Shown piece by piece: positions 39,765-51,347 of a stretch of 64,000 nucleotides of DNA (the stretch's first letter is position 1; every line of letters starts with the position of its first letter). This DNA comes from Microcebus murinus (lineage: Eukaryota; Chordata; Mammalia; Primates; Cheirogaleidae), in assembly GCF_040939455.1 (NCBI RefSeq), contig NC_134107.1:14633537-14697536 (forward strand). The letters are read 5' to 3'. The notes under the pieces are model-generated. The model had not been told where the DNA came from, ran no database searches, and worked only from the letters and a program-made list of their open reading frames with translations. The translations under genes and the position numbers were made by a program.

Positions 39765-41120
39765 TGTGTGTGTGTGTGTGTGTGAGAGACCTCCGTGTTG
39801 ATGTCTGTGCGGTCTCCATGTCGGCGTGTGTGGTCTCCATGTCGGCGTGTGTGGTCTCCATGTCAGCGTGTGTGTGTGATCTCCATGTTAGTGTGTGTAT
39901 GATCTCCATGTCAGTGTGTGTATGATCTCCATGTCAGTGTGGGTGTGATCTCCATGTCAGCGTGTGTGATCTCCATGTCAGTGTGTGTGTGGTCTCCATG
40001 TCAGCGTGTGTGGTCTCCATGTCAGTGTGTGTGATCTCCATGTCAGTGTGGGTGTGATCTCCATGTCAGTGTGTGTGATCTCCATGTCAGTGTGTGTGGT
40101 CTCCATGTCAGTGTGGGTGTGATCTCCATGTCAGCGTGTGTGATCTCCATGTCAGTGTGTGTGTGGTCTCCATGTCAGCGTGTGTGGTCTCCATGTCAGC
40201 GTGTGTGTGGTCTCCATGTCAGTGTGTGTGATCTCCATGTCAGTGTGGGTGTGATCTCTATGTCAGTGTGTGTGGTCTCCATGTCAGCGTGTGTGTGTGA
40301 CCTCCATGTCAGTGTGTGTGTGGTCTCCATGTCAGTGTGTGTGTGATCTCCATGTCAGCATGTGTGATCTCCATGTCAGCATGTGTGATCTCCATGTCAG
40401 CATGTGTGGTCTCCATGTCAGTGTGTGTGTGGTCTCCATGTCAGTGTGTGTGTGGTCTCCATCTCAGCATGTGTGATCTCCATGTCAGCATGTGTGGTCT
40501 CCATGTCAGTGTGTGTGTGGTCTCCATGTCAGTGTGTGTGTGGTCTCCATGTCAGTGTGTGTGTGGTCTCCATGTCAGCATGTGTGATCTCCATGTCAGC
40601 GTGTGTGATCTCCATGTCAGTGTGTGTGATCTCCATGTCAGCGTGTGTGATCTCCATGTCAGTGTATGTGATCTCCATGTCAGCGTGTGTGGTCTCCATG
40701 TCAGCGTGTGTGATCTCCATGTCAGTGTATGTGATCTCCATGTCAGCGTGTGTGATCTCCATGTCAGCGTGTGTGATCTCCATGTCAGCGTGTGTGATCT
40801 CCATGTCAGTGTATGTGATCTCCATGTCAGCGTGTGTGATCTCCATGTCAGCGTGTGTGATCTCCATGTCAGTGTATGTGATCTCCATGTCAGCGTGTGT
40901 GGTCTCCATGTCAGCGTGTGTGTGATCTCCATGTCAGCGTGTGTGGTCTCCATGTCAGCGTGTGTGTGGTCTGTGTCAGTGTTTGTGATCTCCATGTCAG
41001 CGTGTGTGGTCTCCATGTCAGCGTGTGTGTGGTCTGTGTCAGTGTGTGTGATCTCCATGTCAGCGTGTATGTTATGTGTGTCAGTGATCTCCGTGTTGGG
41101 GTGTGTGTGTGTGTGTGAGC
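39765..41120. repeat. 21-bp minisatellite (about 60 copies)
   Basis: A tract of CTCCATGTCAGYGTGTGTG-type units, mostly 21 bp with 19- and 23-bp variants that differ by one GT step, starts and ends in plain (GT)n. Because 21 is divisible by 3, reading frames stay open on both strands as seven-residue repeats (ISMSACV on +, HADMEIT on -). These ORFs lack coding support. Confidence 0.97.
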
Positions 41121-41784
41121 TCCCTGTCAAAGTTGTTCCTGGAGGGGCCGGCACAACCTCTGCCCCCCCACCCCTGTAGAAGAGGCAGGGTCTCCCGGGT
41201 TCTGCCAGGCAGAGGCGCGGCGTGGGGCAGGGGAGGGGCTCCGGCCTCCCCTGGGCTGGGCCGGGTTCAGCTTTCCCTCACATCCTAGTGCTCGGGCGGC
41301 AAAGGCCGGGCCCCTCGGGCTTCCGGTGTTTGGGCCGTCCCAGGCGGGCGTGTGTGCAGTGGCCGCTGAGTGCTCAGTGTCCCAGGCTGGGGTCTGAGCC
41401 AGGCCTGTCAGCCCCTCCCTGTCCCCCAGTAGCTCGGAGTCCTCCAGGGCTGGGGCGCTCCCTCCCTGCGCTGGTGAGGCTGGCTCCTGGCCGTGACACT
41501 TAGCTGTGACACTCGACGCTCCCCAGTGTCTGCCAACTCGAGGCTGCAGGTTCCGGGAGCTTGAGCGTGTTTAGCGCGGGAAGCAGCTCGGCCTCGATCA
41601 AGGAGTGAGGACTGCTACGGAGGCTGCGATGGGGCCACACCCCACCTCACAGCACTCGAGGTGCCGCCCAGAGGTGTCACTGCCTCGGCCTGGGCCTCGA
41701 GACCTCACCCAGCCCTTCCGGGCCAGGCCTGGCCGGTTCCCGGCCCCCTGCCTCACCGCCATCTCTCTGGCCCTGTGACTCTGG

Positions 41785-41900
41785 AAATCATTCGTTCACT
41801 CATTCATTCGACAGGTATTTGCTGCACGCCAAGCACCGGGAATGCAGAGATGGAGACAGGTCCCTCTCCTACTTGCACGCCAAGGCGTCCCTGGATTAGT
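41785..41900 (-). repeat. LINE-2 3'-end fragment
   Basis: TTCGTTCACTCATTCATTCG, GGTATTTGCTGCACGCCAAG and CACCGGGAATGCAGAGATGG are the antisense L2 3' terminus. Confidence 0.7.
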
Positions 41901-42039
41901 CTTCTCTTGATGCCGCGGTGTCCATTGGTCTCACAGCTGTGCGTGTTTCCACACTGGGTTTACGTCCTCTTGGCCGGGAAGGGAGAAGGTGTTTTCACTG
42001 AGCACCTACCTCGAGCCGGGGCAGCAGCTCCTTCAACCT

Positions 42040-42140
42040 TCCCAACCATCAAGAGAGGAGGGCACAGTTTCCCATTTCACGGATGAGAATATCGAGGCTT
42101 AGAAAGTACTGTATTTGGCCCCAGGAGGTCAGAGCTGAGA
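42040..42140 (-). repeat. MIR SINE remnant
   Basis: TTTCCCATTTCACGGATGAG and AATATCGAGGCTTAGAAAG match the antisense MIR core. Confidence 0.7.
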
Positions 42141-43254
42141 TTCGATGCTGCGTTTTTCTCACCGCACAACCCTTGCCACGACCCCCCGCCTCTCACCAAA
42201 AGCAAAGAAAACAAGCCCAAACCCTTGGCTTCTTATTTGATCTTGGCGTCTTCATCATAGGCATGGGCATGCTTTCGTCTCTCGCTTTGCGAGTTTGGTT
42301 TTGGAAAACTGAAAGTAGCTCAGGGTCTCGGTCGCTGCCTTGCCGGTATCTTGGCATCTGCCTGGCCCTGGTTAGGGCCCTGCACCCCCAGCCTCCGCCC
42401 TGCTCCTGGCTACTCCCCCCGTGCTGCCCACCCCCATTAGGTCCCCCTGCACGGTCCCGGCCCAGGGCCCCGAGGCCTGCTGTCCCCGCTCAGACCCCGG
42501 ATCCCTGGCGGGAGTTTCCTGTCCTCATCACCATCGCTGCACTTTCCATGACACAAGAGGAAGTCAGCTGAGCCCTGGCTGGGTTTTCCACGCAGCCCGA
42601 GTGGGGGAGGGGTTGGCGAGCCCCCGGCCTGGTGTCAGAACCTCCTGGCCTCCGAGAGGGACAGGCGCCGGCCTGCGCCACACCAGGTACCCTTGGGCGG
42701 GGGTGCGTGTGTCTGTCGGCCCCCAGCGCTGTCCCAGCCCCTCCGGCCTCGTGACCCCCCAAGGGTTTGCCTTCTTGGCAGGGGCAAAGGGGCCACAGGG
42801 GTTGTGGGGAAGGGGGAGGAGCTGAGGGTGGAGGGAGGGGTGGTGCGAGGAGGGGAAGGATGCTGAGCAGAGCGACTGGAGCTTAGTAGGGCCTCAGTGT
42901 TTGTTCAGTGGATGGAGGAAGGTTCCCAAAGATGATGGGATGGCCTGGTGGTTGGATGAGAGGGCCGGGAAGAGTGTTGCAAGTGTTTGTTGAATGACTC
43001 AGTGACCTGAATCCTAGAGAACCTCTGCATGGCTGCCTGGGGGGGGTTCCCTGGGGGAGCAGCCTTTATAGCACTCCTCTCCCCACCCCTGTTCAGGAAG
43101 TGCACCCCCTCCCGCAGTCAGACCCTTGGTGGAGGGGAGGGAGGGGGAGAAAAAAGAATATAGGCTCCTGGCTCTAGCAAGGTTCTGGATAGTTCTGGAT
43201 GGTTCTGGAAGGGTTCTGGACAGGCAGCTGACTGGCATGCAGGTGTGGTGGAGG

Positions 43255-43400
43255 GGTGCTGGCCTGGCAAGCACCTGCATTTGAGTCCTGCCTTTGCTGT
43301 GTGGCCCTGGGCGAGTCTGTCTCATGCTCTGGGCCTCAGTTGGCTCATGTGTAAAATGGGGAGATTGGCTCATGTGTAAAATGGGGAGATTGGATGTTCC
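43255..43400 (+). repeat. MIR SINE remnant with internal duplication
   Basis: TTGAGTCCTGCCTTTGCTGT, GTGGCCCTGGGCGAGTCTG and TCATGTGTAAAATGGGGAGA follow the sense MIR core. A 25-bp segment is exactly duplicated in tandem at 43340-43389. Confidence 0.8.
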
Positions 43401-43839
43401 TGAGCCGGTGTCCTTGTCCTGGGAACCCAGCACGAAGGTGGCCGGCAGGCAGGCCACGTCCCATTGAAGGCGGGAAATTTTCTGTTCTGGGACCCGGAGG
43501 GTTTGACGCCTCCGCAGTGTGAGGGGTGTCAAGTGCCAGGCTTCGGGGAAGGACAGAAGACAGAGGATCTGAGTTGTGGCACTGGGTGGGGGCGGGCTGC
43601 TCAGGGGCCTGTCTTGCCTGCGGGGATGGGTCAGGGCACCGCAGCCCCACTGTCCCGGCCTCCAGTCCCTGAGGTGAGACCCTGAGGTCCAGCCGGTTCC
43701 CCCGTTCCTCGTCTGTGCCCCGCGGGAGTCTGAAGCAGAGCGGCCCTGCAGACAGCACGCCGGCCTGGCTCCCGCCGCACTCCGGGAACCGCAGCTGCTG
43801 TGCCTGATGGCCATTTTCAGGGCGGGGGGTATAGGCTCT

Positions 43840-43925
43840 GGGGTCCGGAAGCCAGCTTCACACGCTGACTTGGGCGACCTTGGGCAAGTCACTTCCCCTT
43901 TCTTAGACGCATCATCTGCCTGCAG
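43840..43925 (+). repeat. MIR SINE remnant
   Basis: GGGGTCCGGAAGCCAGCTTC and GACCTTGGGCAAGTCACTTC match the sense MIR core. Confidence 0.7.
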
Positions 43926-44734
43926 CCTGGGGCTTCTGGAAGTTTCCGTGATGATGACGCGAAGGGCTTGTAAGCCCTAGTGCGCCCCTGAGTGAGAGGG
44001 CTCACGCCTCCCTCCCCGGGCTGTGTGCGAGGCCCCTGATGAGCTGAGTGGCCCTTGCCATCCCTGCACCCGCACCCGGCCCCCGCGGGCCTCCCTGCGG
44101 CGGGTGTGCCCGAGTCCATCCCACGGCCTGTGGGGCCGAGGCGTCGGCCTTCACACGGTCTCTTCTGCTGCTCCTGTAGGCAAGGCGGGACTGGCTCAAC
44201 CGCAGGGTGTAAATTTTGGTTGAGAAAATAAGGCCACCAAGTAGTGCAGGACAGGTGTTAACCAAACCCATTTTTCAGATGTTGTAACTGAGGATCAGGG
44301 AGGTTAGGTGAATTCGCCAAGGCACACAGCGACCGACAGTGAGGTTTGGACGGGGCCGTGGGCATCCGCTTCCCAGTGCAGCCTCTCTCAGTCGGGCGGG
44401 CGCCTCCTCCTCTGTCTTTACGGGGGTCACTGTGTCATAGCAGAGAGCGTGGGCGCCCAGGGGACAGCAGACCCCGCTCTGCGCCCTTGGTCTGATGCAG
44501 CTGCCTGGGCTCTCAGAGCCTCGGGCCCTGTCTGCACAACGGGCAGGGCGGAGCCTTCAAGATGTTAAAGGGATGTAGTGAGCCTGGCCCGGCCGGGCCC
44601 TCAGAGGGAGGCCTCAGAGCAGCGCATTCAGGGTTCAAGTCCCGACTCCGGGTGGAAGCTCTCCTGCCTCTTTCTTTCATTATCCAACCCGAGCCTTCTC
44701 CCCAGCAGCCAGCAGCAGGCACATTCTCGAACAG

Positions 44735-44990
44735 ATGAATGAATGAATGAATGAATGAATGAATGAATGGGCAGCTTGGACAACACACATGAGACAGACG
44801 GGCCAACCCCTCAGCCCCTGCCCTGAGCTTCCAGTCTAGTGGGAGACCACCCGGCAGGCCGCTGGGACAGATCATAAGCAGGGCAGGGCCCGAGGGAGCA
44901 CAGAGGAGGTGTGTCCAGCCCAGCCTCTGGGAAAGTCAGGGAAGGCTTCCTGGAGGGGGCGACATCCCGGTGGAGACCCGAAGGATGAGC
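44735..44990 (-). repeat. LINE-2 fragment with (AATG)n
   Basis: Eight GAAT units (44736-44769) precede CCTGAGCTTCCAGTCTAGTG, GGAAGGCTTCCTGGAGG and GGTGGAGACCCGAAGGATGA, the antisense L2 3' region. Confidence 0.75.
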
Positions 44991-45589
44991 AGTTTTCCAG
45001 CGCGGCAGTGGGATCCTGGGCTGAGGGACACGTGAGGGCAAAGGCTTCTGGGTCCTGTCAGCGTCATAGCTGTGCTGCTACAATTGAGGGGCTTCTAGAA
45101 GTCGGGGGATGCGGGCAGCAGTGCTGGCTCCGCCCGTCGCCGTCTCTGTGCCTGGGGATGAGGGTCTCCCGAGGCCTCAGTTTCCCTATGAAATAAAGGG
45201 CTGCACCAGCTGGGCCCGGAGATCCCTCAATCTGTGAGTCGAGGCTTAGAAGCTTATTTAAAGAGCACCATTTCCCAGAACCTGAAAAATCAATGCAGCC
45301 TTTTTCAAAGGACAACTCGACAAAAGTGACAACGCTTTTTTAAAAGCTCAGGCGCAGTGTCACCTTTAGAGAGCTCCCCTGCACTCGCCGGGTGAAGGCA
45401 GTGCACACAGGGGCTCAGGCCGCCCGGGGGTAACGGAACAATGGAGAGACAGGCCGAAAGACAAGAAAGTTCCAGCCCAGCTTCACTCTGGAACATTCTG
45501 GAATACGGCCACCAAGAAAGAGGAGACATCCCAGCGCAGATGCAGGGACATGGCCGTGGCGTTCTGCTCAGTGAAAAGACGAAATTTCA

Positions 45590-46560
45590 GAACAACTTGC
45601 AGAGTGCAGTTTTATTTTCATGAAATAAAAAATATGAGTGAGTTTGAATAGTTATAGTTTCTACATTCATGGAAAAAGGCTTTTCAGAATATAGATCAAA
45701 ATAATAACAGAGATCAATTGTGGACGTGAGATTTGGTGGAGACGGTAGAGTAAGGTTAGGCAGGACTTTTGCTTTTATTTTATGCACTTCTGTATTCATT
45801 TTTTTCAGAGAAAGTATACTATGATTTTATGATAAATTAACAAATAACATAAAAGGGATCTGCAGGAAATCTTTTAAAGAAAAAAGTCCCATGTGTTTGT
45901 TTGTATAATTATATATAACATGTTTTAAATGTTTTTCTTGTTAATAAATTAATGCATATTTATTGAGAAAAATCAGCAAATACAGTAGAGTATTAAGAAA
46001 AAAACAAAACCACCCACAATCCTACCATCCAATATGACCACTGTTAACATATCAGGGTATACATTTTTATTCTGTTTTCTATTATAATTACAATAATTAT
46101 ACTGTGTTTCAAAATTAGAATCACATATTTATAATATATCTTTATATATGAAGTATATATCTTTTATATAAATATATATATTTTCTATGTATAAAATATA
46201 TGTGAAAGATATATACATATACAAAGAAATATACATAATCTTTGTAACCTGCTTTTTCCTCTTAAACTATATCTTGAGTGTCTTCCCATGTCATAGACTT
46301 ATACAATATGGTTTTTAAAAATGGTTCTACAATAATTATAGAAAGTTCTGATGGTTGTTTAACTAACCCCTATTATTGAACATTTGTTGTTTACTCTCTT
46401 TTTTTGCTATTAAAAATAACTTTCTGATAAATGTCTTTGCTCAATCATCTTCTTTTCATATCCTTATTTCCTTTAAGTAGAATTATGCGAATCAAAGATC
46501 TTGACCATCTTAAATGCCAAAAGCCCTTTATAAAAATTGAATTAGCTACCTTGACCTCAA
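45590..46560 (-). mobile_element. AT-rich block, probable old LINE fragments
   Basis: CACAATCCTACCATCCAATA, GACCACTGTTAACATATCAG, TTGTAACCTGCTTTTTCCTC and TCTTCCCATGTCATAGAC resemble antisense L1M/L1ME 3' ends. TATATA-rich stretches separate the pieces. Family and edges uncertain; no coding content. Confidence 0.5.
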
Positions 46561-47109
46561 CTTAGTCCTAGTATATCTGGACTAACGCTGGTCGGCTGCG
46601 CTACTTAATGAGGCGCTTGCACGAATAGGATTGCAACCAGCTCGGGAGTCTGGGTCTTTCTATTCCGTGATGGGCTCTCCAGGTGCCCTGTGACAGGAAG
46701 GGGCCAGGCCCACCGCCGGGGGCAGATTTGAGGTAATAGTAAGCCAGGTTTTCCATGATTTGCAGGGCGTCCGGGGCTCTCCTTTGGTGACTTCTGTCTG
46801 TCTTTGGTCGTGTGTCCTCCCCTGGGCCCTTTGGCGGGAGGTTCTGGGGACCCGAAGCCACAGCGTGTTCCGGAAACGAGGAGCCCCACGTTCTGGGAGG
46901 TGAGGGGACGGCCGAGTACGGTCTGCCTTGGCGGGGGCAGAGGCAGGTCCACACAGGCAGTCTGGAGGGAGAGCAGCTCTGGTCTGGCGTGGGAGGGTGG
47001 GGGGCGCGTACCCCAGCAACTCCGTCCGCGCCCACGTGGAGCCCTCGAGGGGGGGATGTGCGTCCCAGCAGGACATCAGCCTGGCGTCCACGTTCTTGAC
47101 CCTTCAGAC
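46561..47109. other. Unique GC-rich intergenic stretch
   Basis: No gene or recognisable repeat up to the hAT element. Open frames on both strands reflect GC content only. Confidence 0.5.
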
Positions 47110-47307
47110 CAGGGGTCCTCAAACTCTGTAAACAGGTGCCAGTTCACTGCCCCTCAGACGGTTGGGGGGCCGCTGGAGAGCGAGGCGCACGTTCCACACA
47201 TGCGCACTGCGGGCCCGGGGGGCTGCTAAGCAGGACAGGCGGCGGCGGCAAAAACACCCGGCGGGCCGGACAAATGTCCTCGGTGGGCCGCACTTTGAGG
47301 ACACCTG
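47110..47307. mobile_element. SPIN-type non-autonomous hAT transposon
   Basis: A 198-bp element starting CAGGGGTCCTCAAACTCTGT, with GTTCACTGCCCCTCAGACGG, and ending GCACTTTGAGGACACCTG. The ends form hAT-type inverted repeats (CAGGGGTCCTCAAA against CAGGTGTCCTCAAA). It is flanked by 8-bp duplications CTTCAGAC (47102-47109) and CTTCAGAG (47308-47315). The ends match the SPIN (Space Invaders) hAT family, known for horizontal transfer among tetrapods. There is no coding capacity. Confidence 0.85.
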
Positions 47308-47499
47308 CTTCAGAGCCACGCCGGGTCGATTCCGTGGGGTGGTCCGGAGGCAGGTATTCACGGGCTTTGCGCGCGGAGATAAATTCGAGGGTGATGATGA
47401 TGATGGCCATGGCGGTGGCCGTTTACTGAGGGCCCGCACAGTGCCGGGGCTCTAAGTGATTACATTGTCCTGCTTTTGTCCCAGAGTGAACACGCCACC

Positions 47500-47760
47500 T
47501 TCGCCGAGGTGGAGGATGACGTGGGGCGGCTCCCAGATGAGCATTTTCATCTTAATAATCATGCATTCGCTTTAATTCATAGTAAATTCATATTTAACTC
47601 ATATGCTAGGAAACAGACGTGCAGCACACCGAATTCATAATTCATGAGGGTGATATAAAGTTTCATTTGTAGATTATTTAGGTAAAACTACCGAGTTCTG
47701 ATTTAAAGGAAGACTATTAAGTGAAGAATAACACTTGGGTACTTGGATAAGCTAAGGATT
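47500..47760. other. AT-rich non-repeat block with homeodomain-like motifs
   Basis: A block containing CTTAATAATCATGCATTCGC, TTTAATTCATAG, ACCGAATTCATAATTCATGA and TAGATTATTTAGG interrupts GC-rich surroundings. I do not recognise a repeat family here. It could be a conserved regulatory element or an unrecognised old repeat. Confidence 0.35.
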
Positions 47761-47794
47761 ATGAAAGGAAATTTAAATAGTTGATGTTTGGTAC

Positions 47795-47925
47795 CACTTG
47801 AGGCAGATATTATTATTCTCACCTCTATTTTGCAGAGGAGAGAATGGAATCTCAGAGAGTTTAATTAGCCTGAGATCATGCAATATGAAAGTGGTGGAGC
47901 TGGGGCTTGAACCCGGATGCTTAAT
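47795..47925 (-). repeat. MIR SINE remnant
   Basis: TATTATTATTCTCACCTCTA, TTTTGCAGAGGAGAGAATGG and GGGGCTTGAACCCGGATGC follow the antisense MIR core. Confidence 0.85.
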
Positions 47926-47929
47926 TTAA

Positions 47930-48300
47930 AAAAAAAAAAACAAAAACTTTTTACTTAAATATAAGATACACGTGGAAACATGATGGGGTGTACTGCAAAG
48001 GCGCCGAGCAGCACCCCGGAGCCCCTCACGTGCTTCCCTCTGGACACTCACTGCTTCCTGCGGTGTCCGCCGTCCTGACTGCCGTCACCCTGGGTTGGTT
48101 TTGCCTGTTCTTGAATTTTAGCTTAATGCTCTCACACAGTTTGCGATTTTTGGTGTGTGGATTTTTTTCCACTCAGCATTGTGCTTGGGGGATCCACCCA
48201 CGTGGCTGTGTGTAGCGGGAGCGTGTCTGTTCTTTTTCGTTGCTGTGTAGGGTTCCGTCTGCGGACCACGCCGCCACTGACTTACGCATCCCACCGTGAC
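47930..48300 (-). mobile_element. Probable LINE-1 3'-end fragment (antisense)
   Basis: TTCCACTCAGCATTGTGCTT, GGGGATCCACCCACGTGGCT and TTCTTTTTCGTTGCTGTG resemble an antisense L1M 3' UTR with many CpG-like changes. Confidence 0.55.
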
Positions 48301-51174
48301 AGGCATTTGGTCCCTGCAAAGTCTGCATGCCTTAACCTTGGAGCTCTGCTGCCACCCACAGATATTGGCGCATCACAGAGTAAACAGGACCTTCTCTTAA
48401 AGAGCTTGGAGACCAAGGAGGATGTGAAACGCGCAAAGCCACAGTTGCAGAGACAGCTGCCTTCCTCGGCGGCCCCGAGGTGGCCTGGGTGGCGCGTGGT
48501 TTGGACGGCCTCGACACTCCTCTTGCAGTAGTGCACTTTGCAAAGCACCTCCCAGAGGCACCCCTCCTCGTGTCTCTGACAGCCCTGTCAGGCAGGGGAG
48601 GGTGCCTTTTCCCCTTGCTGGAAACGAGGAAACCGAGCGAGGTTAAGGGAAGTGACTCCAACGCCACCCGGTGAAAGAGAAACGGACAGAAACAGAGTCT
48701 GAACTCGCATCTCCTGATGCGAAGTGCCTCGTTCCAGTCGCTGGTAAACCCAGGGAGTCTGCAGGCCCTGGACACCTTTTCTGTCCCCTTTGAGGGGACT
48801 TGCAGTCTGGGACTTGAGCCTTCAGAGGATTTAAAGCACAAACAAGTCTGAGTTTTTCGGTGTGAAAAACCTGCTTTCCCGGAGCCCCATTTTATTCCAT
48901 TCGCAAAGCAGAGGGAGGGCCCCCGCTCCCCTCCAGGGGAAGGACTGAGGCCACCGTTGTCCGCACCGAGCGCCGACTGTCCAAGACCGCCACCCTCGCT
49001 GAGCCCCACACTTTCACATCCGGCCAGGTCTGCAACCAGCCCTGGGAGGGAGGTGGCGCGGATGGCATTTGCCCCATTTTCCAGAGAGCTGACGTGGCCC
49101 ACCCATGGGGACACGGCAGTTAAGGAACCAGACGGTCAGTCCCGGGGCTCCTGATCCCCAGCCCACGAGGACACTCTCCACTCCTGTCCTCCGGTGTGTC
49201 CCCTGGTGGAGGCCTTCTGTTGGGACGCACCCCACTGTGAGGCCTGGGGGCTCAAAACACGGGGACGTGGGGGCCGGCAGTGCCGGGGCTTCCCCGGGGC
49301 GCGTGGCCTGGAGGGTTGGGCTGCCGGGACCCTCGATGGTTCAGGGGCAGCCTCCCTGGCAGGGACGGGGGTAAAATGGGTTTCTAGAGCCCCCTCTTAG
49401 CCTCTGCCAGCCAGCAGTGAGTGGATGGGGATAATAATAATGATAGTACCTGCCTCCCTGGGCCGTCCTGCGGGTTCAGTGAGGTACAGTGAGTAAAGTG
49501 AGGCCGGCGCCTGGCACAGAGCATGTGCTACTTGACCCTTGACCCCTGACCCTCGACCCTAGCTGAGGACCTACCAATACACACCTCGTCCAGAAGCAAA
49601 GTTATTTGTAACCGTGGGAAACGCGATCGGGCTGTGTGAAGGAGATGACACCAGTGTGTGAACTGCGACCACGGAGCGCTGTCGCCTTGATTCTGTGACA
49701 AGACCACCCTGCCAGGTTCCATCGGGCTAGAAAGAACAATGTGCCCGGGCACACGGGCCACACCCTGCCCGCGGGCTGCCCCGGGGGCTGCAGGGAGGCC
49801 CCTCGTCCCGGCTGTGTGTGTCTGTGGGCCGGGTCCTGCCCTCTGTGCAGGGCCAGCCGAGGGCCCTGGATGGGACAGGCCGGGAGCAGGAAGCCCGGGC
49901 TTGCTGCTGGGCGATGCACGGGGTGAGGTCTGGGTGGGGTGTGGGAAGGAGGGTGGGGGACGGAAGGAAACTGGAGCTGGTCCTGCCTCACTCTGACTCT
50001 CAGCCTGGCCCTGGGCCAAGGCCTCCTCCCCCAGGCAGCCCTCCTGGGTTCCCACTCCACTTTGAGGTATGGCCGGTGCCATCTTCCTCCATCTTTTCTC
50101 CTTTAAGCTCCCTCTGACCTTCCCTCTCTGACAAAGGGGATGGACAGAAAAGCAAAAAGGCTAAACTTCTTTAACCACGAGGGCTCGTTCGTCGCCAGCC
50201 CCTGCTCACAGCCAGTGTGGCCACAGGTGTACGGAGAAATTCCAGGTCAATTCTGATACAGGATTTATGGAGAGAATGGAATATTTAAGGTGCAAATGAG
50301 GATTTCTCATGCAGAGTCAACTGTTTAGCTGGAAGTCCTTCTGGCACTTGGACCCCAAAGAAGGAGGCTGCGTGTGGAGGCTGAGGGCTGAGGCTGGGGC
50401 TCAGAGGGGCTTCCCCCACTGTGCTGAGGTCCAGAATAGGGCAGGGCACAGAGCAGCCCCCTCTGGACATGGGGTCTTAGAGCCCAAGGGACACTCGAAG
50501 GCGTTGGGACAGAGAGCTCCTTTTTTGGGGTCCTGTTATCTACTGACCCCTATTGTGAGTGAATCTAAGGCAGGCCGCGGGGCCGGCTCGCTTTGCCCTG
50601 GGGCAGGGATGGCACATCCGGGGGCAGCCAAAATGGCACCAAGCAGGACAGGGCTTGGGCCCCAGAGCCGGGGACGGGGCTCCCTTCCCTGCGAGCTGCT
50701 GGGACTCCAGGCTCATTCCTGCTGCCTCTGAGGGCAGCCTCTGGCCTGGGAAGTTGTCGAGGGGCACCCCGAGCCCAGGGTGGGGTGGGTGTCCCCACTT
50801 CGGGGCTCCAACAGCTCCCTGATGTCATAGTGGCCTCTGTGCGTTTTCTGAGAAGGCCCTCACCTTTCATCCCAGTCCCGAGCACCTCACAGAGGCTCGA
50901 ACCTCTGGCACGGGCCGCGGCAGCTCAGCGTCCCGGCACGTGGTTTCGTGCTTGGTTGATTCGCTAGGTTTTGCTGCAGAGAATGCAACTTCTCCCCACT
51001 TACGAAACCGCTGCGTGGTGACCTGGGCTCTGTGCTTTTAGTCGTTATTGCTGGGCTCTGTGTGCAGCTAGCTGTGCTGCTAGAGATGACAGCATTTCCG
51101 CACTGTCCCCAGGTCCTGCGAGGCAGAGGCCCCTGTTCTGGGGAGCCTCTCGTAGGATGCTGTCTGCTGGGGCT

Positions 51175-51250
51175 TGTTGTAATTTATATTCAGAGCGGAA
51201 ATGAACTTCGTTGTACAGAGGAGGAAACTGAGGCCCCCGAGGTCAAGTGA
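51175..51250 (-). repeat. MIR SINE remnant
   Basis: TTGTACAGAGGAGGAAACTG and AGGCCCCCGAGGTCAAGTGA match the antisense MIR core. Confidence 0.65.
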
Positions 51251-51333
51251 CCGGCGCAGGCCCACAGTCCTGACTTCAGCTTCTGGGTCCTGGGTGCTTT
51301 TGTCCCATTTTCCCCAACCTCATGGCTTTCCCC

Positions 51334-51347
51334 GTTGCCGTGGCAAC
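51334..51347. promoter_or_regulatory. Perfect RFX X-box motif
   Basis: GTTGCC-GT-GGCAAC is a perfect inverted repeat with a 2-bp spacer, the ideal RFX-family X-box. It lies in otherwise unique intergenic sequence. Motif only; function unknown. Confidence 0.55.

Larger units (their letters stand above)
41121..45589. other. Intergenic, GC-rich, no gene found
   Basis: Unique sequence with scattered MIR and L2 fragments, a four-fold GTTCTGGA-type short repeat near 43184-43224 and purine-rich G tracts at 42780-42870. The ORFs have no recognisable domain and no splice pattern I can support. Confidence 0.6.

Noticed and set aside
39765..41120. CRISPR-like regular repeat array
   Set aside because: Units are contiguous 21-mers with no unique spacers, in a mammalian genome; this is a minisatellite.
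40316..41179. 287-codon + ORF of ISMSACV heptads and the matching - strand HADMEIT ORF
   Set aside because: Unit length divisible by 3 keeps both strands open; a repeat open equally on both strands is not evidence of coding.
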